The translations under genes and the position numbers were made by a program. Below are positions 54,947 through 64,000 of a stretch of 64,000 bases of DNA, piece by piece. Numbering within the stretch: the first letter of the stretch is position 1; the number at the start of each line of letters is the position of its first letter. This DNA comes from Metaclostridioides mangenotii. Lineage in GTDB: Bacteria > Bacillota > Clostridia > Peptostreptococcales > Peptostreptococcaceae. The notes beneath the pieces were generated by a model. It ran no database searches, was not told the DNA's origin, and saw nothing but the letters and a program-made list of their open reading frames with translations. The DNA is taken from positions 992,001-1,056,000 of the forward strand of contig NZ_JAGGJX010000001.1 in the NCBI RefSeq assembly GCF_017873185.1, written 5' to 3'.

Positions 54947-56466
54947 TATTGAACCTCTCTTTCTTTTAATATTGCTACCTTTTCCAAAACGTAATTGTCT
55001 TTAACACACTTAAAACTAGCTAATGATGAATCATATCGGATAAATAAATAAATTGTGCCATTAAATGCAGTTATAGCTCTCGATGTAGCCACTCTTGGGT
55101 GTTTGCCTAATTCAGCACCTGAAGGAGAAAATTTACGCATAGTACCATCATAATGTACAGTATAAAGGTAATTAAATTCATCTATATAACATAATCTTGC
55201 ATAAGCATAAGCATAAGAGTAACTCCCGTCAGGACTAAGTGCTTTTTGAAATATAGCCTCACCAGTACTCTTGCACTTTACAATTGCTTTAGAATTATCA
55301 ATTGTGCCATAATAAATATTACCTTCATTATCTACTATAATAGAATCTTGAACTATCGAACTACCCAAATTATTCAATGCCGCTTTGCTGATCTCTTCAC
55401 CGTTTTCTGTTAATTTTAATATATTGTTATTTGAATCTACAAGATAAACATTATTATACATATCTGTATAGACAAATAACAATAATACGTCAGTGCCTTT
55501 TGACCAAATAATATTACCTTCGTCTGTTATTTTTTTAATCTCATTATCAGTAATAATATAAATATTATCACTCTTATCTATGCTTATATCTTTTATTTTA
55601 ATATTTACCAACTCTTTATCCCACACCAATTCCCCATTTGGAGAAAATTTTTGTATAGAAATTCCTCCGAATATAGTGTACGTGTTGCCTAAGCTATCAA
55701 TAAGGGTTTTTATAACAGAATTTGAAAACGTAGCTTTCCATATTGTATCTGCATTTGAAGATATTCTATTTAGGTATTTATCCCATCCGCAATATACACC
55801 ACCACCCTTGTCTGGAAATATATATGTAGGTTTCCCCACATCTGTAGGTTTCTCAGAGAAATACTTATTCAAAACAATTGGAGCTTCATAATATAATCTC
55901 TCTACTATTTTCTCTACCCCATATACATTACCCTCAGCATCCTCAGTAACCCCAACATCACCCTCCAAAATAGGCAACTTTGTCTTAATACTATCTATAT
56001 TATCCGCCATCTTCTGAAACGAATCGCTACCATTTGTCGGTACACCTCTACCAGTAGTGGCGGTAGCGATTAACTCTTTACCATCACTGACAGATTGCTT
56101 TAAATTGGCTATTTCTCCGTCTATCTCTGTCTTATTATTAGCTATAGCCGTTTCTAATGCACTTTTAGTTGTATCTATCTTGGTATCTAGTGCTTTATCC
56201 TTATTTGTTAGCTCCTTATCTTTGTTTGCTAATTCTTGCAATGCACCTTCTACATTTACGCTCGTAAAATTGTTCTCTGCGTCCGCTATAGTTACTTTGT
56301 TTCCTGTAAGCTCTATATTGTCTACTTTCTCCTTAGTTTCCTCAATGCCATCTTTTAAAATAGTTATTTCTGAGTCGATTTTATCCATGTTAAAGTTAGA
56401 ATCTTCTACATTATAAAAGTCTGTTTGATCTGGTTTCTTTAAACCTAATTTCTCTGTATATTTCAT
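54946..56466 (-). CDS. Phage tail fibre with beta-propeller-like C-terminal half
   Basis: 506 residues. The N-terminus (about 1-160) has the clostridial fibre opening MKYTEKLGLKKPDQ.. followed by coiled coil. From about 235 a run of blade-like repeats with consensus 'DnIYii..N.I.Kit..G.iiw' (about 275-500; at least four to five copies) indicates a beta-propeller, probably the receptor-binding part. Most phage fibres of this family end in other domains, so the tip may be swapped. Stop and the next ATG overlap. Confidence 0.88.
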   Translation of the reverse strand: MKYTEKLGLKKPDQTDFYNVEDSNFNMDKIDSEITILKDGIEETKEKVDNIELTGNKVTIADAENNFTSVNVEGALQELANKDKELTNKDKALDTKIDTTKSALETAIANNKTEIDGEIANLKQSVSDGKELIATATTGRGVPTNGSDSFQKMADNIDSIKTKLPILEGDVGVTEDAEGNVYGVEKIVERLYYEAPIVLNKYFSEKPTDVGKPTYIFPDKGGGVYCGWDKYLNRISSNADTIWKATFSNSVIKTLIDSLGNTYTIFGGISIQKFSPNGELVWDKELVNIKIKDISIDKSDNIYIITDNEIKKITDEGNIIWSKGTDVLLLFVYTDMYNNVYLVDSNNNILKLTENGEEISKAALNNLGSSIVQDSIIVDNEGNIYYGTIDNSKAIVKCKSTGEAIFQKALSPDGSYSYAYAYARLCYIDEFNYLYTVHYDGTMRKFSPSGAELGKHPRVATSRAITAFNGTIYLFIRYDSSLASFKCVKDNYVLEKVAILKEREVQ

Positions 56467-57011
56467 TAAATCACCTCTTCCCTAAGTTGATTATGGGTTT
56501 TAGCTTGCAACTCTGCATGTGTGTATTTATAGAATGTTTGGTGCTGGTTGTATGCCAATTCTATATGCTGTAACATATTAGCTGGTAACACATTGTATAA
56601 CATGCTTACAACATCATTAAACTGACTCTTTACTGTTAATTCTAATTTTAAAGTTAATATATATTTGTCATAATCAATGTTAAGTTTATATTTGCCCTCA
56701 CCCAGCATTGCATCTAGCCTAAATCTTAAAGATGGAAGTGAATAAGGCAATCTATCAAGAAGACGTGATTTTATTCTAAACCTTCTATCCTCAACCGTAT
56801 CACTTGCAAATGGCTTTATTTTGAGTATCTGTTCCCATCGTTTTAATCCTTCTGACTCCATTAAATCTATGAAGTTTTCTTGAACAAACATATTTAATTC
56901 ATTTTTCAACAATTCAAATTCTTTATTTTCTATATCTGTTATCTGCTTTAGTTCTTTGACTTCTCTTAAATATTTAGGAAGATATTCATTTAAGTTAACC
57001 TTATTAAGCAT
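56466..57011 (-). CDS. YmfQ-like (DUF2313) tail protein
   Basis: 181 residues. The family motif LPKYLREVKELKQI near the N-terminus and DTVEDRRFRIKSRLLDRLPYS are clear. It is a baseplate-periphery protein that joins the fibre to baseplate J in PBSX/Mu-like phages. One-base overlap with the fibre gene and eight bases with baseplate J. Confidence 0.9.
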   Translation of the reverse strand: MLNKVNLNEYLPKYLREVKELKQITDIENKEFELLKNELNMFVQENFIDLMESEGLKRWEQILKIKPFASDTVEDRRFRIKSRLLDRLPYSLPSLRFRLDAMLGEGKYKLNIDYDKYILTLKLELTVKSQFNDVVSMLYNVLPANMLQHIELAYNQHQTFYKYTHAELQAKTHNQLREEVI

Positions 57012-58068
57012 CTATCTCACCTACTGACCCAAACACTGCTATACTATTGCTTTCAACTGTAAAGTTTTCATCTACGTTATTAATTATGATTTTTGTAACA
57101 TCCAAAATACCCGTTAAATCAATTAAACGGGTTTCTATTCTACTCTTTCTAACTATTATGTTGTCTTCATCAGCCCAGCTTAAATTCAATTCCTCTAAAT
57201 ACAACCTAATAACTTCCTCTATACTGCCTTTTACATCCTCGAAGGTATATCCATCTTTATATAATAGGTCCAAACCTATATTAATTACTTGATCTGTTAC
57301 ACCTTCAACTGTAACTTTATGTCCTATAGGAGCTATTCCTATGCCCTCGCCTGTTTTTTCTATGGGGTCAATTATATCTTGCATAATATCTACAAACTCT
57401 TGTGATGGCGCTTCTCCTTTGCTATCTGAAAATACTATCTTTACAGTTCCGCCACCATTCCAGCAAGGATATACCTTAACTCCCCCAACATCTTGATAAC
57501 CTTGTACCTTTTCTTTATAATCTGCTGTGTTTCCTCCATATGCTTGTGCATCAAGCGAATTATAATACCTCTTCCTAAGAGACTCTGTTTCCTCTTCTTC
57601 CTCGCCATGAATAATTATTTGTGTCAAAATAGAGGTTTCCAAATCTTGCACAAAATCTATAGCTATCAATCTCCCTGTTACGTTCCCTGACTCTCCTGGT
57701 TGTTCACATTCTACTTTATAAACTAAATCACTTATTTTTTCTACTACTACAAAACTTACGCTTCCTAAACTAAACCTATTCCCGATAGGGACCTCTTTAT
57801 CAAACTCAGCCTTTCCGACTGCATAAGTAGCTGGGTAAGGAGTTATTCCTCTTTCTTTACATTTAAGTTCTAAATAGTATCTACTAGATGTGTCAACAAA
57901 GCACTCGTTGAAGAAGTCTTCTAAATCTACATAACAATGAGCCAGCTCTAAAGCCGCAGGTGCCAAAGCATCATAAATAATAGAACCTTCTCTTTTGTCC
58001 ATAGTATCAGGTACTTGGTCTAGCATCCTTGAAAGTATCGCATTAAAAGATACATCGCTATATATCAT
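57004..58068 (-). CDS. Baseplate J-like protein
   Basis: 354 residues of the gpJ/XkdT family, with ILSRMLDQVPDTMDKREGSIIYDAL near the N-terminus and YNSLDAQAYGGNTADYKEKVQ in the centre. It forms the wedge of contractile-tail baseplates. Its presence makes a siphovirus tail unlikely. Confidence 0.93.
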   Translation of the reverse strand: MIYSDVSFNAILSRMLDQVPDTMDKREGSIIYDALAPAALELAHCYVDLEDFFNECFVDTSSRYYLELKCKERGITPYPATYAVGKAEFDKEVPIGNRFSLGSVSFVVVEKISDLVYKVECEQPGESGNVTGRLIAIDFVQDLETSILTQIIIHGEEEEETESLRKRYYNSLDAQAYGGNTADYKEKVQGYQDVGGVKVYPCWNGGGTVKIVFSDSKGEAPSQEFVDIMQDIIDPIEKTGEGIGIAPIGHKVTVEGVTDQVINIGLDLLYKDGYTFEDVKGSIEEVIRLYLEELNLSWADEDNIIVRKSRIETRLIDLTGILDVTKIIINNVDENFTVESNSIAVFGSVGEIDA

Positions 58069-58082
58069 TCACTCACCACCTT

Positions 58083-58508
58083 TTATATTTGAACTATAGA
58101 ACCTGATTTAAACTCACCGAAAATTGAATTAACAGTAAAATATACCTCTATAGCATTCTTTTTACCTTGAACCTTATTAAAATTAAAGTTGCTCACTGAA
58201 TCAATTCTATCGTCTTGAGTTAATGCTTCTGTTATTACTCTGTCAATTTCACTAGTTGCAAAACCTAGTGGTTTGCCTATAATGTGATTTAACTCAACCC
58301 CATAATTCCAACTATAGATTAGATTGTCATATCTCTCAGTATTGAGTATTTTATATACAGCTTGCTTGACAGCTTCTATGCCATCGGCATGGTTGTAAAT
58401 TCCATTTTCCCTCTCAGAATGCAACTTATATGTTTTAGTTGGATATGTACCAATTTCAAAGTCCCCAAATGTCTCCCATGGATCATCTAAATAATTGTTA
58501 TATTCCAT
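58083..58508 (-). CDS. DUF2634 (XkdS-like) baseplate protein
   Basis: 141 residues with the gp25-like/XkdS features: KTYKLHSERENGIY, GIEAVKQAVYKILNTERYDNLIYSWNYG. It probably contributes to the baseplate wedge/sheath initiator. Fourteen bases separate it from baseplate J. Confidence 0.9.
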   Translation of the reverse strand: MEYNNYLDDPWETFGDFEIGTYPTKTYKLHSERENGIYNHADGIEAVKQAVYKILNTERYDNLIYSWNYGVELNHIIGKPLGFATSEIDRVITEALTQDDRIDSVSNFNFNKVQGKKNAIEVYFTVNSIFGEFKSGSIVQI

Positions 58509-58512
58509 ATTA

Positions 58513-58782
58513 TCACACCTTATCTATTACTAAATATTTTTGTCCATTAGCATAACTTATTAAAGCTACCATGTCGCCGTTTTTTAGTTTTGATTCATTT
58601 CTCAACTCTTCAATTCTACTAGTTAATATCAATTGTAACGGTTCACTAAAAAATAATTCTGAATCTGACTGAACTTTTAGAGGTTTAGTTTGTATAACTT
58701 TAGCATATAAAACAGACGTATGATTATAACTTTTTACTACTTCATGACATAATTTTTTTAGTGCATCATATATATCTGGCAT
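58513..58782 (-). CDS. DUF2577 phage protein
   Basis: 89 residues, beta-rich, with an LSRIEELR-like LTSRIEELRNESKLKNGDMVALI core typical of DUF2577/XkdR-type proteins. A small hub or spike-associated component. Stop of XkdQ gene and its start overlap by one base. Confidence 0.85.
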   Translation of the reverse strand: MPDIYDALKKLCHEVVKSYNHTSVLYAKVIQTKPLKVQSDSELFFSEPLQLILTSRIEELRNESKLKNGDMVALISYANGQKYLVIDKV

Positions 58783-60737
58783 TATATAAATCTCCTTACA
58801 GACAATACGCTGCCTTTAGAACGTTCTTTATATTTCACTACTCCATATGCTGTTCCACGCGCCTCTATAGTCTCCCCATTTCCGATATATAGAACAACGT
58901 GTCTACCTGAGCCGCTGGAACTACTTTGACTTATAATTATATCTCCTGGTTTTCTATTTTCCCAAGATACCGCAGTTCCTGCTTTTAGTTGGCTACCAGT
59001 ATCACCAGGAATTTTTATTCCTAATTGGTAGTAACACCATTGTACAAAACTACTACAGTCAAATACACTCTGCCCTTTATTGCTTGGATTCCTCGCTGCA
59101 CCGTATACATATTTACAGCCTATTTTTGTTTTAGCTACATTAATAAGTTGCTGAACTTTTGGTGGCATGCTTGAGTCGCCATTTGCAGTAGTCGGGTAAG
59201 TAAAACCAGTTCCATCACTTATTATTAATGTTCCGTTTTTTCTCCCCCATTGATTAGCTTCTTTCATACTTGGGAAAACTAGATCACATACCCATTTGCC
59301 GTCTCTTTTTACTATATTAGGTTTAGAATTATCAAGCGTATCAACGATCAATCGTACTTGTCCATCTTTATCAGTTCCGGTATTCCCTATTTGAGCCTGC
59401 CTATCCTTTATCGTTTCTTTATTGTATCCTAGCTCTTGCCACAAACCTCGTGGTATTGCCATTTTCATTTCACCAGGCATAAGTTTTCTACCATACATAT
59501 CTTTTTGTGGACCTTCTATTCCCCCACCACCTGGACAGTAAGCTGTAAATTGAACTTGTATTTTTTTACCGTTTAGTATTTTTTGTCCAGAACCGCTAGA
59601 GCTGCCACCATTAAACCTAATATCTAGTGTTTTATTTTCCTCTTGCGCCCTACCAGCACTCTCTATAGTACTAGAAACAAATTCGTTTCCAACTAACTGC
59701 ATATCCATCGTATGATGCCCATGCTTGAATTTATGTTTTACGTTCTCAACCATCATTTTATTATTTAATGTCAAGTCCCCTAAATCTAGATGCACTGGTA
59801 TTAAACACCCAGCCCTTACATCAATTCTCCCGAAGCAACCTTTTACTGTTAAAGTTTTAAATTTTTGATTATGCGTTCTAAGCATTGCTAAAGCTTTTTC
59901 TCTTAAATTTATTTCAGGCGAATTCACCTCTTCGCTATGAGCCAAATGTCCCCATGCCCTAATAGAATCTCTATAAAAATTTTCGTAACCTTCATATGTT
60001 TCTTTATTCTTCTTATTAAAATTATTATCAGTGTAAACAACCTTTTCTGTTACAGTGTCTTTTTCTTTTCTATATAAACAAACCGCATTATATGTTGAAT
60101 CCGCAATTGTGCTATTATACTCATAATCTTCAAACACTTCATTAGTTAAGTAATAATCTAGTTCCATATTTCCTAACTCTTTTAGGTTAACAATCCCAGC
60201 ATCATCGAATAATGTATATATTTTCTGTGTCGCCTCCACTGTTGTGTCTAAAACCTGTTGAATAGCGTCAAGACAAGGTACACATGAAAATACAACAGAA
60301 GGTATTTTGTGCTTGGTATCATCAAATTTTCCGATATTAGCATTCTGATAAAAGGGCGTGTTTTTAAACATATAATATATAATCTGTGATGCAGTAGTAT
60401 TCTCAACAACTAAGTTGTAAGACTCTTTTTTTAAATAAAACATTTTATCATATGCCGTAACCTTTATATGCTGCTGTTTATCTCTTTTCTTAGCAAAGAT
60501 ACGACCGTGCCATATAACCCTATTGCCTATTACTAACCTAACCGAGTTCCCCTCACAGAAGTAATCAATTGCGCCGGATTTCATATCTGCAACATTGTCA
60601 TTAACAACGGTAAACTCTAGTTTAGAAGGTGTTCCTTTTCTTTCTATAGATAAAACTATTTCATCGTATGTAATAGGTTCATAAAAATTATCGAAGTGTG
60701 CTATTAATAACCTAGCATCAACATGGGAGCTACCCAA
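58782..60737 (-). CDS. Tail hub protein: XkdQ-like domain fused to DPBB and NlpC/P60
   Basis: 651 residues. The N-terminal half (about 1-365) is XkdQ/gpD-like tail hub. Then a Ser/Gly linker and a domain beginning VQFTAYCPGGGG (about 385-490), which looks like a double-psi beta-barrel of the 3D/RlpA type. The C-terminus (about 530-651) is an NlpC/P60 endopeptidase with catalytic Cys in FDCSSF and His in RHVVLYIG. The fusion gives the tail tip a peptidoglycan-cutting enzyme for DNA entry. Confidence 0.9.
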   Translation of the reverse strand: MGSSHVDARLLIAHFDNFYEPITYDEIVLSIERKGTPSKLEFTVVNDNVADMKSGAIDYFCEGNSVRLVIGNRVIWHGRIFAKKRDKQQHIKVTAYDKMFYLKKESYNLVVENTTASQIIYYMFKNTPFYQNANIGKFDDTKHKIPSVVFSCVPCLDAIQQVLDTTVEATQKIYTLFDDAGIVNLKELGNMELDYYLTNEVFEDYEYNSTIADSTYNAVCLYRKEKDTVTEKVVYTDNNFNKKNKETYEGYENFYRDSIRAWGHLAHSEEVNSPEINLREKALAMLRTHNQKFKTLTVKGCFGRIDVRAGCLIPVHLDLGDLTLNNKMMVENVKHKFKHGHHTMDMQLVGNEFVSSTIESAGRAQEENKTLDIRFNGGSSSGSGQKILNGKKIQVQFTAYCPGGGGIEGPQKDMYGRKLMPGEMKMAIPRGLWQELGYNKETIKDRQAQIGNTGTDKDGQVRLIVDTLDNSKPNIVKRDGKWVCDLVFPSMKEANQWGRKNGTLIISDGTGFTYPTTANGDSSMPPKVQQLINVAKTKIGCKYVYGAARNPSNKGQSVFDCSSFVQWCYYQLGIKIPGDTGSQLKAGTAVSWENRKPGDIIISQSSSSGSGRHVVLYIGNGETIEARGTAYGVVKYKERSKGSVLSVRRFI

Positions 60738-61563
60738 AATACAACACCTCCCCTGAATAAATCATCTTTGGATATTTTGTTTGTCCATTTTTCTTATTCC
60801 AATCATCCATAGTTGCCTTATTCTTTTGATACATTTTATCTGTCATTGCCTTGCTTCCGTCTCTCATATATCTCAAGCATAAATCACTGAGGTTTTCTCC
60901 ACCCTTAACAACATGTTTTGTTCCCGCAGGAGTCGTGTTAGCGTTTGGATTGTTATTGCTGACTGGACGTTCTGTTTCAGTTTGTGCAGGCTTGTCGGGT
61001 TTGATCTCTTTGTACACTATTGTTCTGTAATATTTATAATCTTTTAATCTTATCGATACAGTTATATCTTTACCTTTTGACGCATCCTGTACAATTGAGT
61101 AATCTTCAATAGATACACCTTTTGTATAGTAACCAATTCTATTGTCATTAGTTATTACACGAAATATAACAGGAGCTAAAAAATCAGTTTCAAGTGCATT
61201 GTCTGAATATGTCCTTAAACTGGTCCTCATTCTGTTTTTCATTTTCTCAAGTCTTTTTAAAACCATTGCAGGAGTGTATAAACTATTTAAATAATAATAT
61301 CCGCTTGCTGGAAGCCTAAATTCAAACTCTATCTCTGTTAATCCAGGCTTTCTAAGTATATTAATCTCGTCACCGTTCACTAGATCAACGGTTGTGTTTC
61401 TGTTTTTTATATTAACTTTCATTTTTGAAGGGGTTATGGGTAGCAATAAATTATCTAGCCAAAACTCATATGCTCCGCCATAACCACCTTTGTTGTATAG
61501 CATTCCTTCTGCTATCTCTGCTGCTAATTCTAAGTTCTCGATTAATTTTTCCTTATCTGTCAT
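60730..61563 (-). CDS. XkdP-like LysM tail protein
   Basis: 277 residues. The N-terminal domain (about 25-195) is shared by XkdP tail proteins (FWLDNLLLPITPSKMKVNIKNRN), followed by a Pro/Asn linker and a LysM domain (about 218-277, HVVKGGENLSDLCLRYM...). It probably clamps the hub to peptidoglycan or acts as tail tube initiator. Overlaps the hub gene by eight bases. Confidence 0.9.
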   Translation of the reverse strand: MTDKEKLIENLELAAEIAEGMLYNKGGYGGAYEFWLDNLLLPITPSKMKVNIKNRNTTVDLVNGDEINILRKPGLTEIEFEFRLPASGYYYLNSLYTPAMVLKRLEKMKNRMRTSLRTYSDNALETDFLAPVIFRVITNDNRIGYYTKGVSIEDYSIVQDASKGKDITVSIRLKDYKYYRTIVYKEIKPDKPAQTETERPVSNNNPNANTTPAGTKHVVKGGENLSDLCLRYMRDGSKAMTDKMYQKNKATMDDWNKKNGQTKYPKMIYSGEVLYFG

Positions 61564-61565
61564 CT

Positions 61566-63920
61566 CTACACCCCCACATATGACGAATTTAACCTATCTA
61601 TTATTGTGTCGGCTAACGATTGATGATATCCATCTACATCATTATCAACATTTTGGCCATTGTATGAGGCTTCTAGATTTATCGTTATAACTGGAGATGT
61701 GTATCTACTTATGGCTTCCTGTTCAGCGATATCTCTAAGATATTTTAGATCATCTTTAGATGCCTCCATACTCTTGGCCATTTTCTCTGTTGCATCCGCT
61801 GTCCTTTTTTCTGCATCACTTCCACCTTTTAAGGGGTTGCTATCTAAGCCTGAACCCCAATTATCTACTTTGTCGTTGGATTTATCGCCGAATACATTGT
61901 CTCCAAAAGGATTAACAAGTAAATTACCGAGATCTAATTTGCTTCCCCAATCATAACCTTTATTAAATGAATCCCCTAAATCTTCCATTTCAAATTTTTT
62001 AGTGAATATATACTCTCCGCCAGTTTTCTCATTAGCCCAATCAGCGAATTCACTTTCTGCATCTCTAGATGCTTTTCGAAGGGCATCTCCTGCACCTGTC
62101 ATTTTTCCTGGATCTGCTAAAAGATCTTTCTTGCCTATATCAATGCCAGGAATTTTATTGAGAGCATCTATAATCCAATTAATAGCTCCTATAGCCTTAT
62201 TTGCACCCCATACAAAAGCTTGAGCTATCCAAGTTCCTACTTGGTCTAAACCGCTTCCTAAAGATGATAAATTGTCTAATATGCCACTAACCATATGTAC
62301 GAAAAGACCCGCAACTGAGACAATAGGATGCCTCCACACATTCATAAAAAATTCGGCTATGCTGGCGAAACCATTCCATAGATTTTTAAGTATATTCTTA
62401 ATTAAGGTATACAGCATGCTAAACATCCCGCCCATAAATCCGAGTACTTGACCAGTGGTTACACCAGTTTGATATAGGGCTGCTATCACTACCGCTAAGC
62501 CTGCTATTATAGCCATTATTAAGAAAACAATAGGGTTTGTTGATACTATGGCACTCCATATCAAAGTGGCTATTGACACAGCATTAATGGCAAGTTGTAC
62601 TAAAGAAAAAGCTACTACTAGAAAACCAAGTATAGCTATAACAGATCCTATTATACCGACCGCATATTCAAATACTTGCGTTAAGGTCATTCCTAAATTG
62701 GTTAAATACCCTACTGCGGAAGTTATTGCTAAGCCTAATAATATTACAGGACCAAGAACTGCCATAAAAGCTGAAATAAGACTACCAGCAAAACCTTGGG
62801 CAGCTACTTGACCAAGTACCATTTGAACATTTAATGAATAAAGTGTTCTGCCTAAATCTAAACTAGCTATTTTAGCAATAAGCATCGCAGTAGCCCAGGT
62901 ACCAAATCCTGCAGCCGCTACAGTAGCTACCCCATATACGACTGGTGATATTTCACTAAATACACTTATTATTCCACTAGCAGCACTTGCAACTCCAACT
63001 CCTATTTGTTGAACTACCCACAAAACTGGTGCAAATGCTAATTGAGCTTGAGTCTTTATATTTTCCATAGCTTGACCAAAAGTGAGAGGCATTTTTTCAA
63101 AGTCGCGATTAATTTCATCTGTGGCATTAAGTATTGCCTCTTTTATTATTTCTGAAGTTATTTCACCATCTGCACCTAGTTCTTTTAGTTGTCCAATACT
63201 TACCCCAAGATGATCTGCTAGTGCTTTCGAAACGGCTGAGTTATTTTCCAGCGTAGAGTTTAACTCGTCTCCTTGCATTCGACCCGAAGCCATCGCTTGG
63301 GATAATTGCAACATAGCGTTACTTGCTTCATCTGCTGTTGCCCCAGTTATAACGAAACCTTTTTGAACATTCTCAGTGAATTGAATTAATTCATCACTAC
63401 TGAATAAACCTTTTGCAGTATAACCAATTCTAGAAATTGTTTGAGCCATAGAAGAAAAGCTACCTCTAGCACGCATAGCTGAATCCGCAACCTCTTGTGT
63501 AAAACTATTAGTTGTATGCAAGCTATCCTTTATATTTCCAAGTCTTGCCGTTATACTTGAAAATTCATCTGCAATACCTAGCGTTATCTTAATCCCTTGA
63601 AAGCCCATATAAACACCTAACATGGATTTTAAAGATCCAAGCATATTCCCTGCTAAGCTATTTCCTTCTCTTATTTCTTCGTTAAAATTAGACTGTCCAG
63701 TTGTATTATTATTAATAGAAGATCCTATTTGACTCATAGCTATCTCAGCTTGGTTAAGTTCAGCCCTTGCACTAGCAAAACCGTCTGTATTAAAAGATAT
63801 TTCCGATTCTCTGCCTAATTGTTCCATAGCACTAATAGTCATATTAAGTGTATTAGTTATACCCTGTAGGATTGGTGACATCTGGTCCGTTAAGCCTATA
63901 GAACTTTGTATAGTTGCCAT
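61566..63920 (-). CDS. Tail tape measure protein
   Basis: 784 residues, the longest phage gene in the window. The N-terminal tape measure domain (about 70-270, GQDGITARLGN-like IADEFSSITARLG and AEQL-type GRMQGDELNS) is followed by hydrophobic, helix-rich segments (about 295-550) that should insert in the host membrane during injection, then a charged C-terminal region. Length sets tail length, so the tail is medium-sized. AGGAGG site before ATG. Confidence 0.93.
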   Translation of the reverse strand: MATIQSSIGLTDQMSPILQGITNTLNMTISAMEQLGRESEISFNTDGFASARAELNQAEIAMSQIGSSINNNTTGQSNFNEEIREGNSLAGNMLGSLKSMLGVYMGFQGIKITLGIADEFSSITARLGNIKDSLHTTNSFTQEVADSAMRARGSFSSMAQTISRIGYTAKGLFSSDELIQFTENVQKGFVITGATADEASNAMLQLSQAMASGRMQGDELNSTLENNSAVSKALADHLGVSIGQLKELGADGEITSEIIKEAILNATDEINRDFEKMPLTFGQAMENIKTQAQLAFAPVLWVVQQIGVGVASAASGIISVFSEISPVVYGVATVAAAGFGTWATAMLIAKIASLDLGRTLYSLNVQMVLGQVAAQGFAGSLISAFMAVLGPVILLGLAITSAVGYLTNLGMTLTQVFEYAVGIIGSVIAILGFLVVAFSLVQLAINAVSIATLIWSAIVSTNPIVFLIMAIIAGLAVVIAALYQTGVTTGQVLGFMGGMFSMLYTLIKNILKNLWNGFASIAEFFMNVWRHPIVSVAGLFVHMVSGILDNLSSLGSGLDQVGTWIAQAFVWGANKAIGAINWIIDALNKIPGIDIGKKDLLADPGKMTGAGDALRKASRDAESEFADWANEKTGGEYIFTKKFEMEDLGDSFNKGYDWGSKLDLGNLLVNPFGDNVFGDKSNDKVDNWGSGLDSNPLKGGSDAEKRTADATEKMAKSMEASKDDLKYLRDIAEQEAISRYTSPVITINLEASYNGQNVDNDVDGYHQSLADTIIDRLNSSYVGV

Positions 63921-63945
63921 TACACATCCTCCTTTCTTTAAAAAT

Positions 63946-63976
63946 AATAGGGTATACCAAAATCGGCATACCCTTT
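63946..63976 (-). terminator. Terminator-like hairpin upstream of the tape measure gene
   Basis: AGGGTATACC/GGCATACCCT stem (one mismatch) with a six-base loop and a T-rich minus-strand tail. It may attenuate transcription from the preceding tail genes, which are outside the window. Confidence 0.65.
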
Positions 63977-64000
63977 AATTGATTTTATCTAATGCTTCTT

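Larger units (their letters stand above)
47563..64000 (-). mobile_element. Contractile-tail (PBSX/myovirus-type) prophage, partial
   Basis: Consecutive tail, baseplate, fibre and lysis genes in canonical order run from the right edge down to a lysis cassette, followed by cargo genes and an interrupted host gene. Baseplate J, XkdQ-, XkdP-, XkdS-, YmfQ- and XkdX-like proteins show a contractile tail. Head, packaging, integrase and immunity genes should lie beyond 64000. A tailocin is less likely, given the interrupted host gene and cargo, but cannot be excluded from this half alone. Confidence 0.88.

Noticed and set aside
56057-56416. Long plus-strand open frame (119 codons) opposite the tail fibre coiled coil
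   Set aside because: Leu/Ser-rich antisense shadow produced by the repetitive codons of the coiled coil; no ribosome site.
47563-64000. Tailocin (diffocin-like bacteriocin) rather than prophage
   Set aside because: An interrupted host gene, ligase and other cargo favour a prophage; head genes outside the window would decide, so the alternative is only downgraded.

Overview
The window comes from a low-GC, anaerobic, endospore-forming Firmicute. The gene order (spoIIIAA-AH, asp23, nusB, a TsaD-like gene, xseA/B, ispA, dxs, tlyA, recN, spoIVB, spo0A, SteA/SteB cluster, nudF, spoIIM, xerD, deoB-punA-pdp, mltG-trmR-trhP, aroK, PBP) closely matches my memory of Clostridioides difficile, so I place it in the Peptostreptococcaceae. 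The species is not identified. Nearly all chromosomal genes lie on the minus strand, so the text follows them from high to low coordinates.

Region 1 (1-3.8 kb) is an accessory patch. A CYP152-type peroxygenase P450 and an aldehyde dehydrogenase lie between the intact class B PBP gene (3797-5461) and a second copy of that gene's last ~33 codons (68-166). A relic of a phage endolysin 3' end with its terminator (1931-2061) sits between them. Region 2 (3.8-47 kb) is conserved backbone: cell wall and tRNA modification genes, a nucleoside salvage operon, a divergent XerD, a five-gene SteA/SteB/GT2/MraY-like/DUF3866 envelope cluster, spo0A with a sigma-H/0A-box promoter, and spoIVB. A small insert of two glycosylation genes, a GNAT gene and two glutathione peroxidases separates spoIVB from recN. 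The isoprenoid/recombination operon, the complete spoIIIA operon, a D-threonine-aldolase-like gene and class III FBPase follow.

Region 3 (about 47.5-64 kb) is one end of a contractile-tail (PBSX/myovirus-type) prophage integrated in a nucleoside-recognition (YjiG-like) gene, of which only the C-terminal part remains. From the right edge, the phage encodes tape measure, LysM protein, XkdQ-NlpC/P60 hub, DUF2577, DUF2634, baseplate J, YmfQ-like protein, a beta-propeller tail fibre, XkdX, BhlA-like protein, holin and amidase. Head, packaging and integration genes lie outside the window.

Between the lysis genes and the attachment site is a cargo segment: an antibiotic-biosynthesis-monooxygenase-like gene on the plus strand, an ATP-dependent DNA ligase, a ribbon-helix-helix regulator with a candidate autoregulated promoter, a 22-codon hydrophobic plus-strand ORF with its own terminator, two small VirB2-like membrane proteins and a 766-residue VirB4/VirD4/HerA-type ATPase. 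I consider the RHH-membrane-membrane-ATPase set the best candidate for an undescribed system: a minimal DNA-transport or conjugation-like module carried by a phage. No rRNA, tRNA, CRISPR array or intact insertion sequence was seen.
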